DNA of 64,000 nt from DMER01 sp003451645 (GTDB taxonomy: Bacteria; Pseudomonadota; Alphaproteobacteria; Micropepsales; Micropepsaceae): contig DALYLR010000012.1 of assembly GCA_031976175.1 (NCBI GenBank), positions 1 to 64,000 of the forward strand, in the 5' to 3' direction. This document shows positions 29,868 through 38,924 of this stretch, piece by piece. The notes beneath the pieces were generated by a model. That model was not told the origin of the DNA, ran no database searches, and worked only from the letters and a program-made list of their open reading frames with translations. A program made the position numbers and the translations under genes. Positions within the stretch are counted from its first letter, which is position 1. Each line of letters begins with the position of its first letter.

Positions 29868-31533
29868 TTATTCAGCAGCCTGACGAATGTTCCGGCCGCT
29901 CCGGCGGGATGGGCGGCCGCGGAATAGGCGCGCCATCATGCTGTGATGTTTGTCGTCGTGGTGATCATCGTGATGATCGTCATGATGGTCATCATCGTGC
30001 TCGCCCTTCTTTTTCTTCGGGTCGGCAGCGGCGGCCGCGCTCACGCGATNNNNNNNNNNNNNNNNNNNNNNNNNNNNNNNNNNNNNNNNNNNNNNNNNNN
30101 NNNNNNNNNNNNNNNNNNNNNNNNNNNNNNNNNNNNNNNNNNNNNNNNNCGTGGTGATCGTCATGATGGTCATCGTCGTGGTCGTGCTCGCCCTTCTTTT
30201 TCTTCGGGTCGGCAGCGGCGGCCGCGCTCACGCGATGATGGTGGTCATCATGATGGTCGTCGTGGTGATCGTCATGATGGTCATCGTCGTGGTCGTGCTC
30301 GCCCTTCTTTTTCTTTGGGTCAGCAGCGGCCGTGTTCACATGGTGATGGTGATCGTCGTGGCCTTGACCCTTCTTCTTCTTGCCATGGCCATCGTGATGG
30401 TCGTCGTGATCGTCATCATGGTCATGGTCGTGATCATGGCCGCTCGCCATCGCCTGAGTGTGACGGCGATCGTCATAGACTTCAGGTGTCGCTTCAAGGA
30501 TCCGCTTCAAATCCATGGTCAAGCGTTTTGCACGCGCGATCAGCTGATCGTAGGAGCACGCGATGATGCGGATGTTCTGAGACCAGCCTTCGACGCGCGG
30601 CGCGCCGAAGTCCTCGTCCACCTCACCGCCAATCACAAAGATATCGACCGGCATGCCGTCCGTAATCATGCCGCCACGGATCAGCTCCCGGGCATAGTCC
30701 CACGCCTTAGTCTTATCGGAGTCGTTGATCCGGCTGGCGGGATTTTTAAGGTCGACCAACATCAAGCCGGTCCGGTGAATGTCGCGCCATTGATGGCCAG
30801 CCTGCAGACTGGCGCTCAACGCGGTCACCGCTACGATGTCCGGTTGCTTCATGCTGTCTGACGCTGCATGCGCCGCGCCTGCTTCAGAAACGATCGTACC
30901 CACTGTACGATTGACCCAAACCTTGCCCTCAACCGCCACGAAGTCGGGTTCAAAGACCCACAGGTTGCTCGCGAGCAAGGGCCGAATGTCTTCGACAAGG
31001 GCCGCACGGTCGCCCCAGATGGCCTCCATCTTGCTGACCGCGTCGACGCGCGCACCGACCACTTCCAGGCTCGTTGACGCCCAGGCCGGACGCGCTAGCC
31101 AAGCCTGATCCAGATGGTTGCGGAAGGTCATAAGATCGCTGAGCTCGTCCGCCGATACGCCCAACGCATGGTTCAGATCGACATCTTTGACCTCAAGCAG
31201 GGGCGCGATCTCGCCAGAGCGCGCAAACACGCCCGCCGCTTCAAGGAAGCGCTTCTTCTGATCGTCCGAGCCTAAGGCATCAAGGCACAGCTTGTCGTAA
31301 AAATACTGCACATTCTGGTTGGCGAGCACGCTGTCGCTCCGCAACTGCTCCGTCTCGCCCTCTTTGCTCTTCAATTCCATCCGAAGCCCGCGCGCCTCGT
31401 CATTGAGAGCCTTAAAGCGACGGCGCGCCTTGGATTGCTCCAACCATTCCAACACGGCCCCAGCAAAGGCCACTGAAATTGCGAGAAAAGCGACCACACC
31501 GGCCGGTGACAAAATATCAGCCATCACGTCCAT
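29868..31533 (-). CDS. membrane-anchored protein with possible Shedu-like PD-(D/E)XK domain and His/Asp-rich tandem-repeat tail (interrupted by gap)
   Basis: From the ATG at 31533 (GGGGGA upstream) a TM helix (~residues 5-29) leads to a charged coiled-coil-like stretch (~35-70) and a globular part. That part (~180-345) has the layout of DUF4263/Shedu PD-(D/E)XK domains: LLASNLWVFEPDF, KQPDIVAV (PD), GLMLVDLKNP (D-x-K), and RIIACSYDQLIARAKRL. The match is by eye; if correct, Asp replaces the usual Glu in the E-x-K motif. A ~150-residue or longer tail follows, made of 37-residue units with KKKKGEHDHDDDHHDDHHDD and VSAAAAADP, which could chelate metal. The scaffold gap at 30050-30149 breaks the frame only because its 100-N length is arbitrary: after it the tail resumes and ends MARLFRGRPSRRSGRNIRQ-AAE. 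It converges on pabB-pabC. Confidence 0.6.
30003..30363 (-). repeat. 111-bp tandem repeat encoding 37-residue His/Asp units
   Basis: Units begin (plus-strand GCCCTTCTTT) at 30003, 30190 and 30301; 30190-30300 is one complete 111-base unit. The unit at 30301-30363 is diverged (fewer HD pairs). The unit between 30003 and 30189 includes the N gap. All copies preserve the reading frame of the gene that contains them. Units differ at few positions, so the array is recent or homogenised. Confidence 0.85.
30050..30149. other. assembly gap (100 N) inside the tandem repeat
   Basis: Exactly 100 N, the conventional placeholder for unknown length. Comparing the flanks with the intact unit shows the sequence just before the gap continues at 30237 of the intact unit and the sequence just after equals 30261 onward, so the least missing length is 24 bases. 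Any real length of 24 plus a multiple of 111 restores the frame. Confidence 0.95.
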
Positions 31534-31846
31534 CCAATCCCCCGACACACTATGCAATGATCAATCTCAGCCCCATTTCGAACACTGTATGCGAATTCGA
31601 TGCCGGTTGACAGGGGAACGAATCAGCCGGAGGCCGCTCAAGCCATCAAAACTCAAGGATTTGAGGGGATTAAATGTGGCGGAAATGCCTCAGAGGCGCC
31701 ACGACTTGCACTGCATCAAGACCGCTTGACAACACTCTCCGCCGATGGCTGCACGCGCCGTTGGCATCGGCTGGGCCCCCAAGGAGCCGGCAGCACTGAC
31801 GCACCACAACTGCAGCCTGTAACATGTTGGCGGCTAGGTTTCAGGC
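31534..31846. other. intergenic region upstream of the His/Asp-repeat gene
   Basis: This 313-base stretch between the repeat-protein start and tRNA-Ala has no convincing gene on either strand. It should hold the promoter of the minus-strand repeat-protein gene. I see no clear promoter or repeat. Confidence 0.5.
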
Positions 31847-31922
<76 letters not shown>

Positions 31923-32037
31923 GATGCCAGATCAAGCAGGTGCCTTGGGATGCACCCTGCGTAAACGTGCTGTTTGTCACGGCCGGTCAAGCCCCGTCAA
32001 GCGCAAAGCTGCGCCGTGGCGGCCTGCCGGTTGCCCG

Positions 32038-32550
32038 TTATTCCTTGTCGATTTCGTCCTTGTCTATCACGTCCGAGAGGTCATCGTCCTCATCTTCCAA
32101 ATCTTCGATCAGCGTGTCGTCTTCATCGTCGTCGACGACATCTTCCTCATCCTCGATATCGTCGACCTCGACCTCGTCACCCTCGGGCTTAGGGTCGTCG
32201 GTGTCCTCTGCATCTTCATCGGTCACAAGAACTTCGTCCGGGACCTTGTCTTCGTCGATTACAACCTCTTCGATTTCTTCTTCAGCGGTCTCTTCCTCGC
32301 TGACCGCCTCTTGATCCTCGTTTTCGTCTTCGTCGTCGCGTTCGACGACATCCTCTTCGGCCGCCATGGCAGCTTCAGCGGCACGCGGATCCTTTGCGGC
32401 CGCGCCGCGCGGCCGCCTGGCTCTCAGCAGCATCTCCGGCTGAAAGCTGAACGCGCATTTGGGACATTGGATTGGGCGCTTGTTCAAGTCATAAAACTTG
32501 GCGCCACAGCTTGGACAGACGCGCTTTGCGCCCAAATCGGCGTGGGGCAA
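32038..32550 (-). CDS. FYDLN acid domain protein (TIGR02300)
   Basis: Predicted 170-aa protein of a small alphaproteobacterial family. The N-terminal ~40 residues form a zinc-ribbon-like fold (VCPSCGAKFYDLNKRPIQCPKC) containing the eponymous FYDLN; the remainder is almost pure Asp/Glu with a few hydrophobics (e.g. EEEIEEVVIDEDK). The function is unknown. The start is a TTG (32548-32550), and the N-terminus then matches family length. It is transcribed divergently from aroA, with tRNA-Ala downstream, a layout seen in other alphaproteobacteria. Confidence 0.9.
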   Translation of the reverse strand: MPHADLGAKRVCPSCGAKFYDLNKRPIQCPKCAFSFQPEMLLRARRPRGAAAKDPRAAEAAMAAEEDVVERDDEDENEDQEAVSEEETAEEEIEEVVIDEDKVPDEVLVTDEDAEDTDDPKPEGDEVEVDDIEDEEDVVDDDEDDTLIEDLEDEDDDLSDVIDKDEIDKE

Positions 32551-32716
32551 GGAAGTTCAAGGTCCTATTTGTTATTGATCTCCACCGGAAATGGCAGAAA
32601 TAAGTCGCGTCGTTTGCCATGTCAGCGCGCCACTGTCAAAAAGAAGATGCATTCCAACCGGTCTCTCAGCGGAAAGGCAGCTATCCACCGTGTCCAACTT
32701 GCCCCGTCCCACGCCC

Positions 32717-34045
32717 ATGACGGCCCATCCGTCTCCCGCTTTGCAGGGACATGCGCGCCCACCTGGGGATAAGTCCATCTCCCATCGCGCGCTAATTTTC
32801 GGTGCCCTGGCCGTTGGGCGAACGACTATTGACGGGTTGCTTGAGGGCGAGGATGTTCTGAATACCGCGCGCAGCTTGCGGCTTTTGGGGGCTGACATCC
32901 AGAAGAGCGGACCGCCTGGTGAATGGGTCATCGAGGGCGTGGGCGTTGGGGGATTCCGGGAGCCTGACCAGGTCTTGGACCATGGAAATTCGGGAACCGG
33001 CGTGCGCCTTATGATGGGCGCAGTCGCGACAACTCCCATTGCCGCGACATTCACCGGCGATGCTTCGCTGAACCGGCGGCCGATGGGACGCGTGTTGGAG
33101 CCATTGTCCCTCTTTGGGACATCCACCTTGGGCCGGGCCGGGCAATTGCTTCCGCTTACCCTGCAAGGCGTGCAGGCGCGACGCCCTGCTGAGTTCACGA
33201 TGACGGTCCCTTCGGCCCAGGTGAAATCCGCATTCCTGCTGGCGGCGCTGAATGCGCCAGGCCGCTCCCGGCTCATTGAGCGCGAGGCAACCCGCGACCA
33301 CACTGAGAAAATGTTGAAAGCCTTTGGCGCCGATGTCAGCGTCGCATTAGACAGCGACGGCCGCAGCGTTATCGATCTGGTCGGGCAGCCGGAGTTGCGC
33401 CCCCGTCATGTGGTGGTGCCAGCAGACCCTTCGTCAGCGGCGTTCATCGTGGTTGCGGCGCTTCTCACCCCGGGCTCCAAGGTCACGATCAGCAATGTCT
33501 TGATGAGCCCGACTCGCTCGGGCCTGTACGCCACCTTGCAAGAGATGGGCGCCCGCCTGACTATCCGCGATCTGCGTGAGGAGGGTGGTGAGCCCATTGG
33601 CACTATTGATGCCGAGTATTCTGACTTGACGGCCATTCGTGTACCCGCGGACCGCGCGCCAAGCATGATCGATGAGTATCCAATCCTTTCGATTGCCGCC
33701 GCCAACGCGATAGGCCGCATGCGCATGGAGGGTCTTGCCGAGTTACGCGTTAAGGAAAGCGACCGGCTTGCGGCCGTTGAGGCTGGCCTCACAGCAATTG
33801 GCGTGCGCTGTGCGGCAGACAAGGACACTCTTGAGGTGAATGGATGCGGCCCGGGCGCGGTTCCCGGTGGCGGACTAGTGCGCACCCAGATGGACCACAG
33901 GATCGCCATGGCGTTTCTGATCGCGGGGCTCAGCGCGCGCGCCGCAGTGCCGGTCGACGATACCAGCATGATTGCAACCAGCTTTCCCGAGTTTGTGCCC
34001 TTGATGCGGCGCCTGGGCGCAAGGATTGAGGCGGCGCCCGCATGA
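32717..34045 (+). CDS. aroA: EPSP synthase (3-phosphoshikimate 1-carboxyvinyltransferase), class II type
   Basis: Predicted 442-aa AroA of the shikimate pathway, joining shikimate 3-phosphate and PEP. Motifs PGDKSISHRAL, GNSGTGVRLMMG, RPMGRVLEPL, TRDHTEKMLKAFGA, DRAPSMIDEYPIL and RVKESDRL agree with class II EPSP synthases (the Agrobacterium CP4 group). At the position where CP4 has Ala100, this protein has Gly (NSGTG). The start is uncertain: ATG at 32717 is chosen; GTG at 32690 would add nine residues; ribosome sites are weak for both. It overlaps cmk by four bases (ATGA). Confidence 0.95.
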   Translation: MTAHPSPALQGHARPPGDKSISHRALIFGALAVGRTTIDGLLEGEDVLNTARSLRLLGADIQKSGPPGEWVIEGVGVGGFREPDQVLDHGNSGTGVRLMMGAVATTPIAATFTGDASLNRRPMGRVLEPLSLFGTSTLGRAGQLLPLTLQGVQARRPAEFTMTVPSAQVKSAFLLAALNAPGRSRLIEREATRDHTEKMLKAFGADVSVALDSDGRSVIDLVGQPELRPRHVVVPADPSSAAFIVVAALLTPGSKVTISNVLMSPTRSGLYATLQEMGARLTIRDLREEGGEPIGTIDAEYSDLTAIRVPADRAPSMIDEYPILSIAAANAIGRMRMEGLAELRVKESDRLAAVEAGLTAIGVRCAADKDTLEVNGCGPGAVPGGGLVRTQMDHRIAMAFLIAGLSARAAVPVDDTSMIATSFPEFVPLMRRLGARIEAAPA

Positions 34046-34701
34046 CACGGCCTTATGTCGTCGCCATTGACGGGCCTGCGGCGTCGGGCAAGGGTACGTT
34101 AGCCAAAAGGGTCGCCGAGGCGTTTGAATTTGCCTATCTTGATACCGGGTCGCTTTACAGGGCGGTCGGTGTTGCCACATTGCGGACTGGCGGCGACCCT
34201 GCTCACCCCCAAGACGCCCTGCACTCAGCGCTGTCGTTTGACCTTAACCTTGTTAACGATCCAGCCATCCGCTCCCGCGCGGCAGGTGAGGCCGCAAGCC
34301 AAGTGGCGGCCCATCCCGGCGTGCGAGATGCCTTGCTCGCTTTTCAACGGGATTTCAGCCGGGTCCCTCCGGGCGGCGCGCCTGGTGCGGTGCTCGATGG
34401 GCGGGATATCGGCACAGTTGTATGCCCAAATGCTCACGTAAAGCTCTTCGTGACCGCCTCAAGTGAGGCGCGCGCGCACCGGCGTTGGCTTGAACTGCGC
34501 CGCCAAGGCGAAGCGGTTGAGGAGGCCCAAGTCCTTCAGGACATTCGCAACCGGGACGCCCGAGACGCGGGCCGGGCTTCGGCGCCCATGAAGATCGCCG
34601 ATGATGCGCTCTTGCTGGACACGACTGAATTGAGTATAGAAGAAGCGGTTTCAAGTGCTATTGCGCTTGTCGCCAACGCTTTGCGTCTTCAGCCAAAGTG
34701 A
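34042..34701 (+). CDS. cmk: (d)CMP kinase
   Basis: Predicted 219-aa kinase that phosphorylates CMP and dCMP with ATP. P-loop at AIDGPAASGKGTLAKRVA, the CMP-binding region LDTGSLYRAVG, and the family's LDGRDIGTVVCPNAHVKLFV are present; the lid contains RNRDARDAGRASAPM. It overlaps aroA and lies upstream of rpsA, an old operon arrangement. A weak hairpin CCGCAG (34710-34715)/CTGCGG (34729-34734) follows the stop and could attenuate transcription. Confidence 0.95.
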   Translation: MTRPYVVAIDGPAASGKGTLAKRVAEAFEFAYLDTGSLYRAVGVATLRTGGDPAHPQDALHSALSFDLNLVNDPAIRSRAAGEAASQVAAHPGVRDALLAFQRDFSRVPPGGAPGAVLDGRDIGTVVCPNAHVKLFVTASSEARAHRRWLELRRQGEAVEEAQVLQDIRNRDARDAGRASAPMKIADDALLLDTTELSIEEAVSSAIALVANALRLQPK

Positions 34702-34963
34702 TGCCGCGTCCGCAGATGGGGGGAACTCCTGCGGCGCGCTTTTCGTTTTGGGGCATGAGTTGCGATGAGGTCCGTGGACACCATGGGGTCTTTCGTAAAT
34801 CTGCAAGGCTGACGAAGGTCTGCTCAATCTGGGCGGCGCAGTGTGTGTCCTTCAACCTTGAGGGTTCGCCAAGGGCTATCCGCGATGCGGATGATGCCCG
34901 GCAAGCCTAGACCGCCGGAGAAAACCGGTTGGCATGTAACGTGATTTGGAGACTCTGTTTCGA

Positions 34964-36694
34964 ATGGCTCGTTCTGTCCGCGCGCGCATGGCGCCGCATT
35001 TGGCTAATCTGCCGCCTGCAAAAGAAGACTTCGCGGCACTTCTCGATGAAAGCTTGCAAGTTCAAGGCCTTCAAGAAGGCAATGTCGTCACGGGCCGCAT
35101 CGTGGCGATTGAAAACGACTATGCTGTTATCGATGTCGGTCTTAAGACGGAAGGCAAAATCCAACTCAAGGAATTCGGACCTGCCGGCGTCGCCAAGCCC
35201 ATCGCGGTCGGCGACAATGTTGAGGTCTATCTGGAGCGCGTTGAAAACGCTCTGGGCGAGGCCGTGCTTTCGCGCGAGAAGGCGCGGCGCGAGGAATCCT
35301 GGACCCGCCTGGAGCGGGCGTCCACCGACAAGATCCGCGTCATGGGCGTGATCTTTGGCCGTGTCAAAGGCGGCTTTACCGTCGATCTCGACGGCGCTGT
35401 CGCCTTCCTGCCCGGCAGCCAGGTCGATATCCGGCCCGTGCGCGATGTCGGCCCCCTCATGAATAAGCCTGAGCCGTTCCTCATCCTGAAAATGGATAAA
35501 CGGCGTGGCAATATCGTTGTGTCGCGCCGTGCCGTGCTCGAAGAGAGCCGCGCCGAGCAGCGCAATGAACTCGTCGCCAATCTCAAGGAAGGTCAGATCA
35601 TCGAAGGCGTGGTCAAGAACATCACCGATTACGGCGCGTTCGTCGATCTGGGCGGCGTTGATGGTCTGTTGCACGTGACCGATATCGCTTGGCGCCGTGT
35701 CAATCATCCCTCAGAGGTCTTGTCCATCGGACAGTCGCTGAAAGTGCAGGTCATCAAGGTCAATCCGGACACTCAGCGCATCAGCCTCGGCATGAAGCAG
35801 CTGATGAGCGATCCTTGGGATGGCGTTGCAGCCAAATATCCCTCTGGCGGCAAATTCAATGGCCGTATCACCAACATTACCGACTACGGCGCCTTTGTGG
35901 AGCTCGAGCCGGGTGTGGAGGGCTTGGTGCACGTGTCCGAGATGTCCTGGGTCAAGAAGAACGTCCATCCGGGCAAGATCGTCTCCACCAGCCAAGAGGT
36001 CGAAGTCATCGTGCTTGAGGTCGATCAATCCAAGCGGCGCATCAGCTTAGGCCTCAAGCAAACCATGGAAAATCCATGGGTGGCCTTTGCCGAGAAGCAC
36101 CCGATTGGCTCGATCATCGAGGGCGAAATCAAGAACATGACCGAGTTCGGTCTGTTCATTGGCCTGGAAGGCGAGATCGACGGCATGGCGCATTTGTCCG
36201 ATTTGGATTGGACGATGCCCGGCGAAGAAGCGATCAAGAACTTCAAGAAGGGCGACATGGTGCGCGCCTCGGTGCAGGATATCGATGTCGAGAAAGAGCG
36301 GATCAGCTTGTCCATCAAGCACGCCCTCAACGACCCGATGGAATCGCTTGGCGATATCAAGAAGGGTGACGTGGTCACCGCAACTGTCCTTGAAGTTAGC
36401 GACGCGGGTATCGAAGTGAGCGTTGGACAGGACGGGCTTAAGGCCTTTATCCGCCGCGCTGAGCTCTCACGCGACAAGTCCGAGCAGCGTCCTGAGAAAT
36501 ACTCGGTCGGCGATAAGGTCGATGCGCGGGTAACCAATCTCGACAAGACCTCGCGCAAGATCATGCTGTCGATCAAGGCGCGTGAGATCGCTGAGGAGAA
36601 AGAGGCCGTTGCACAGTACGGCTCGTCCGATGCTGGTGCCTCGCTCGGCGACATTCTGGGTGCCGCTTTGAAGCGCAATCAGGACAAGAAGTAA
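34964..36694 (+). CDS. rpsA: 30S ribosomal protein S1
   Basis: Predicted 576-aa S1 with six S1 RNA-binding domains, e.g. GNVVTGRIVAIENDYAVIDV, IIEGVVKNITDYGAFVDLGG, FNGRITNITDYGAFVELEPG and IIEGEIKNMTEFGLFIGLEG. S1 brings mRNAs to the 30S subunit. The start is the ATG at 34964; GGAG lies 12 bases before it, rather far. The ~260 bases between cmk and this start form a long leader in which S1 autoregulation is possible, but I see no specific structure. Confidence 0.97.
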   Translation: MARSVRARMAPHLANLPPAKEDFAALLDESLQVQGLQEGNVVTGRIVAIENDYAVIDVGLKTEGKIQLKEFGPAGVAKPIAVGDNVEVYLERVENALGEAVLSREKARREESWTRLERASTDKIRVMGVIFGRVKGGFTVDLDGAVAFLPGSQVDIRPVRDVGPLMNKPEPFLILKMDKRRGNIVVSRRAVLEESRAEQRNELVANLKEGQIIEGVVKNITDYGAFVDLGGVDGLLHVTDIAWRRVNHPSEVLSIGQSLKVQVIKVNPDTQRISLGMKQLMSDPWDGVAAKYPSGGKFNGRITNITDYGAFVELEPGVEGLVHVSEMSWVKKNVHPGKIVSTSQEVEVIVLEVDQSKRRISLGLKQTMENPWVAFAEKHPIGSIIEGEIKNMTEFGLFIGLEGEIDGMAHLSDLDWTMPGEEAIKNFKKGDMVRASVQDIDVEKERISLSIKHALNDPMESLGDIKKGDVVTATVLEVSDAGIEVSVGQDGLKAFIRRAELSRDKSEQRPEKYSVGDKVDARVTNLDKTSRKIMLSIKAREIAEEKEAVAQYGSSDAGASLGDILGAALKRNQDKK

Positions 36695-36720
36695 AACGCT
36701 CATTACTCGAGCAATCCCAA

Positions 36721-36753
36721 GGGGCGGTCCAATGGGCCGCCCTTATCTTTTTC
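36721..36753 (+). terminator. Rho-independent terminator after rpsA
   Basis: GGGCGGTCC (36722-36730) pairs with GGGCCGCCC (36734-36742) around AAT, with one G-T pair, followed by TTATCTTTTT. It begins 26 bases after the rpsA stop. Confidence 0.9.
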
Positions 36754-36821
36754 ATGATGCGCTGGTTGTTACGGCAAAGTCGCGTTATAAAGTCGTGGGG
36801 AAGTTTGCAGGGGGACTGTCG

Positions 36822-37397
36822 ATGAAAGCGGCACTGATTGCGCCAATCTGTCTTGTGGCTGGGCTTAATGTTGCGTTGGCGCAAGGGCCTGCCGCCGATC
36901 CGTCGAAGGCACCGCCCCCCGCCCCGCCACCCATTAAATTCACTGCCGACGAGTGCGGCGTCTGGGACCGGGAAAAGGCCTTTGCACAGACCATCGAGAA
37001 AAAAGACCGAGCGGCCTTTGAGGCCATGCTTCATCCCAGCGCCGTGTTCAGCGCTGCTACGCCCGGTCAGCTGCGCGGCCGCGCCGAGATTTTAGAGTCT
37101 TGGGCGCCCCTGTTGGACGGCAAGGACTTGGTCTTGCGCTGGCACCCTGAGTTCGTGTCGATCGCGGCGGGGCAGAACATCGCGGTATCCCGCGGTCCCT
37201 TCACGCTCGAAAACAAGGCGGCCAAAAAGGAAGAGCGCTTTGTAGTGGGCGAGTTCGTCACGGTCTGGGTGCGCGATACGCCCAAGGGGCCATGGCTTGC
37301 GCTCTATGATGGTCTGGGTTCGCCACCCTCGCCTATCGCCGATGAGAAGGAGTTCCGGGCGTTCTTCACAGGGCTGCCCAAAACCTGCCCGAAATAG
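36822..37397 (+). CDS. exported NTF2/SnoaL-like protein
   Basis: Predicted 191-aa protein with a signal peptide (MKAALIAPICLVAGLNVALAQ) and a Pro-rich linker (KAPPPAPPP). The mature part (EKAFAQTIEKKDRAAFEAML, PSAVFSAATPGQLRGRAEIL, ERFVVGEFVTVWVRDTPKG) has the length and pattern of a DUF4440/SnoaL fold, the small cone-shaped domain that often binds hydrophobic ligands. It has no known catalytic motif. It lies between the rpsA terminator and a P450 gene, 68 bases upstream of the latter in the same direction, so cotranscription is likely. Confidence 0.75.
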   Translation: MKAALIAPICLVAGLNVALAQGPAADPSKAPPPAPPPIKFTADECGVWDREKAFAQTIEKKDRAAFEAMLHPSAVFSAATPGQLRGRAEILESWAPLLDGKDLVLRWHPEFVSIAAGQNIAVSRGPFTLENKAAKKEERFVVGEFVTVWVRDTPKGPWLALYDGLGSPPSPIADEKEFRAFFTGLPKTCPK

Positions 37398-37465
37398 ACC
37401 TTGAAAGAGCGGCGCTTGAGACCCAGTTTCCCGGTATCACAGACCGCAACTGGGGTTCATCGTTT

Positions 37466-38788
37466 ATGCATTTGATCAGCCATACTGCGGTCGAAGGCCG
37501 CAAAGGCCCAACCTACGCGCCAATTTTCCCACTTCCCGGCGGCGAGCCACTCTATGCGATCACGACCTTTCGCAATGGTCCGCCGCATGAGGAGTTCGCG
37601 CGGTTGCGGCGGGCCGCGCCCATTTCCTGGCAGGAAGAGCCGATTTCCGGCGCAGGCTTTTGGGCCCTCACGCGCTATGACGATGTCATGCAGGTCAATC
37701 CGGATGCGGAGACGTTTTCCTCCCAGCGCGGCGGCATCTTGATGTCCGCTGGCCGGCCGGAAATGCGCCATCCGCTTCTCTATCGCGCCTCCATGGATAC
37801 CATGATTAACATGGACAATCCCTGGCATTTTCAGCTGCGCCGGGAACACATGCCCTATTTCACGCCGGCCTATCTCAACAATCTGAAGGAGCGGATCGCC
37901 GCGGAAGTCACACGCCTGTTGGATGGGATCGAGGGAAAGGCGACCACGGACCTGGTTGAGGATTTCTCCGCCCGGCTACCGCTCTTCACACTGTGCGAAA
38001 TCCTCGGCGTGCCTGAGGGCGACCGCGACAAATTCCTGACCTGGATGCACTACCTCGAACAGGCCCAGCATCTGGTGGTGCAACAAGCGCAAGGCACCTT
38101 GGCGATTGATGAAAAGCTCATGGCCTTCATTGGGGCCTTCAATGACAACGTGGCTGAGATGTTCGCCTATGGGCAGGCCATGCTGCACAAGCGGCGCGCG
38201 GACCCGCAAGCCGACCTGATGAGTGCGATAGCCCGCGCGCAGATCGATGGGCATTTGCTATCAGACGAATATCTCGACGGGTCCTGGCTGCTCATCGTCT
38301 TTGCGGGCAATGATACAACGCGAAACACCTTGTCCGGCACGATGAAATTGCTTACCGAATTTGGCGATCAGAAGCAAAGGCTGCTCCACGACCCTTCTCT
38401 CATTCCCGGTGCGGTCGACGAGTTCATCCGCATGGTGTCGCCGGTGATCTATATGCGGCGCACTGCCACGAAGGATACTGTGGTCGGCGGCCAAAAGATC
38501 GCCGAGGGCGAGAAGGTGATCATGTATTACGGCGCGGCAAACCGCGATCCGTCCGTCTTTCCCGATCCTGATCAGCTGGATGTTACGAGGGCGAACGCGA
38601 GCAAGCATCTGGCGTTTGGCTATGGACCGCATGTGTGCTTGGGCAAGCGCGTGGCACAAATCCAACTGGAGGAGGCCTACCGGCAGATATTGAACCGGTT
38701 CCCGGCTATGCGTTGGACCGGCGAGATAGAGGTTGCCCCCAATAACTTCGTCTACGCTATCAGCAAGCTGGGTGTTCAGGTCCGATAG
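37466..38788 (+). CDS. cytochrome P450
   Basis: Predicted 440-aa soluble bacterial P450. The haem ligand is C391 in FGYGPHVCLG; the I-helix oxygen site is AGNDTTRN (280-287), the ExxR motif E319-FI-R322, and MRRTATKDTVVGGQKI is the meander region. The I-helix and the MRRTATKDT segment resemble steroid-side-chain P450s such as the CYP125/CYP142 group, as I recall them; the substrate is not established. It needs a ferredoxin and a reductase; a plausible pair lies at 54786-56371. The gene is inserted with its neighbour between rpsA and ihfB, which normally adjoin. Confidence 0.93.
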   Translation: MHLISHTAVEGRKGPTYAPIFPLPGGEPLYAITTFRNGPPHEEFARLRRAAPISWQEEPISGAGFWALTRYDDVMQVNPDAETFSSQRGGILMSAGRPEMRHPLLYRASMDTMINMDNPWHFQLRREHMPYFTPAYLNNLKERIAAEVTRLLDGIEGKATTDLVEDFSARLPLFTLCEILGVPEGDRDKFLTWMHYLEQAQHLVVQQAQGTLAIDEKLMAFIGAFNDNVAEMFAYGQAMLHKRRADPQADLMSAIARAQIDGHLLSDEYLDGSWLLIVFAGNDTTRNTLSGTMKLLTEFGDQKQRLLHDPSLIPGAVDEFIRMVSPVIYMRRTATKDTVVGGQKIAEGEKVIMYYGAANRDPSVFPDPDQLDVTRANASKHLAFGYGPHVCLGKRVAQIQLEEAYRQILNRFPAMRWTGEIEVAPNNFVYAISKLGVQVR

Positions 38789-38924
38789 GCCCGCCGGAGA
38801 GGGCTCAGGCCTGAAAATCCTAGGGTTGGTAACTACTTAGCCCCCTTGACGGGGGTGGCTGAGGCTTGGCAGCCTTGGAGGGGACAGACTCAAACTGTAA
38901 GTTCCCTCTTCCGCACGGCCCCTA

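Noticed and set aside
29992..30049. A frameshift or truncated end of the repeat protein
   Set aside because: The frame change is explained by the arbitrary 100-N gap; with a 24 + 111n base insert the frame continues to the stop at 29868.
30003..30363. The repeats as a CRISPR array
   Set aside because: The units are 111-base contiguous coding repeats without unique spacers, in frame with a gene.
29943..30566. Val/Ile/Met-rich plus-strand frames that look like repeated membrane helices
   Set aside because: They are the complement of the His/Asp repeats and of a frame with full domains on the minus strand; they have no start region or family likeness.
34710..34734. A firm terminator after cmk
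   Set aside because: The hairpin arms are only six bases with a 13-base loop and the T tract is broken; it is mentioned only as possible attenuation.
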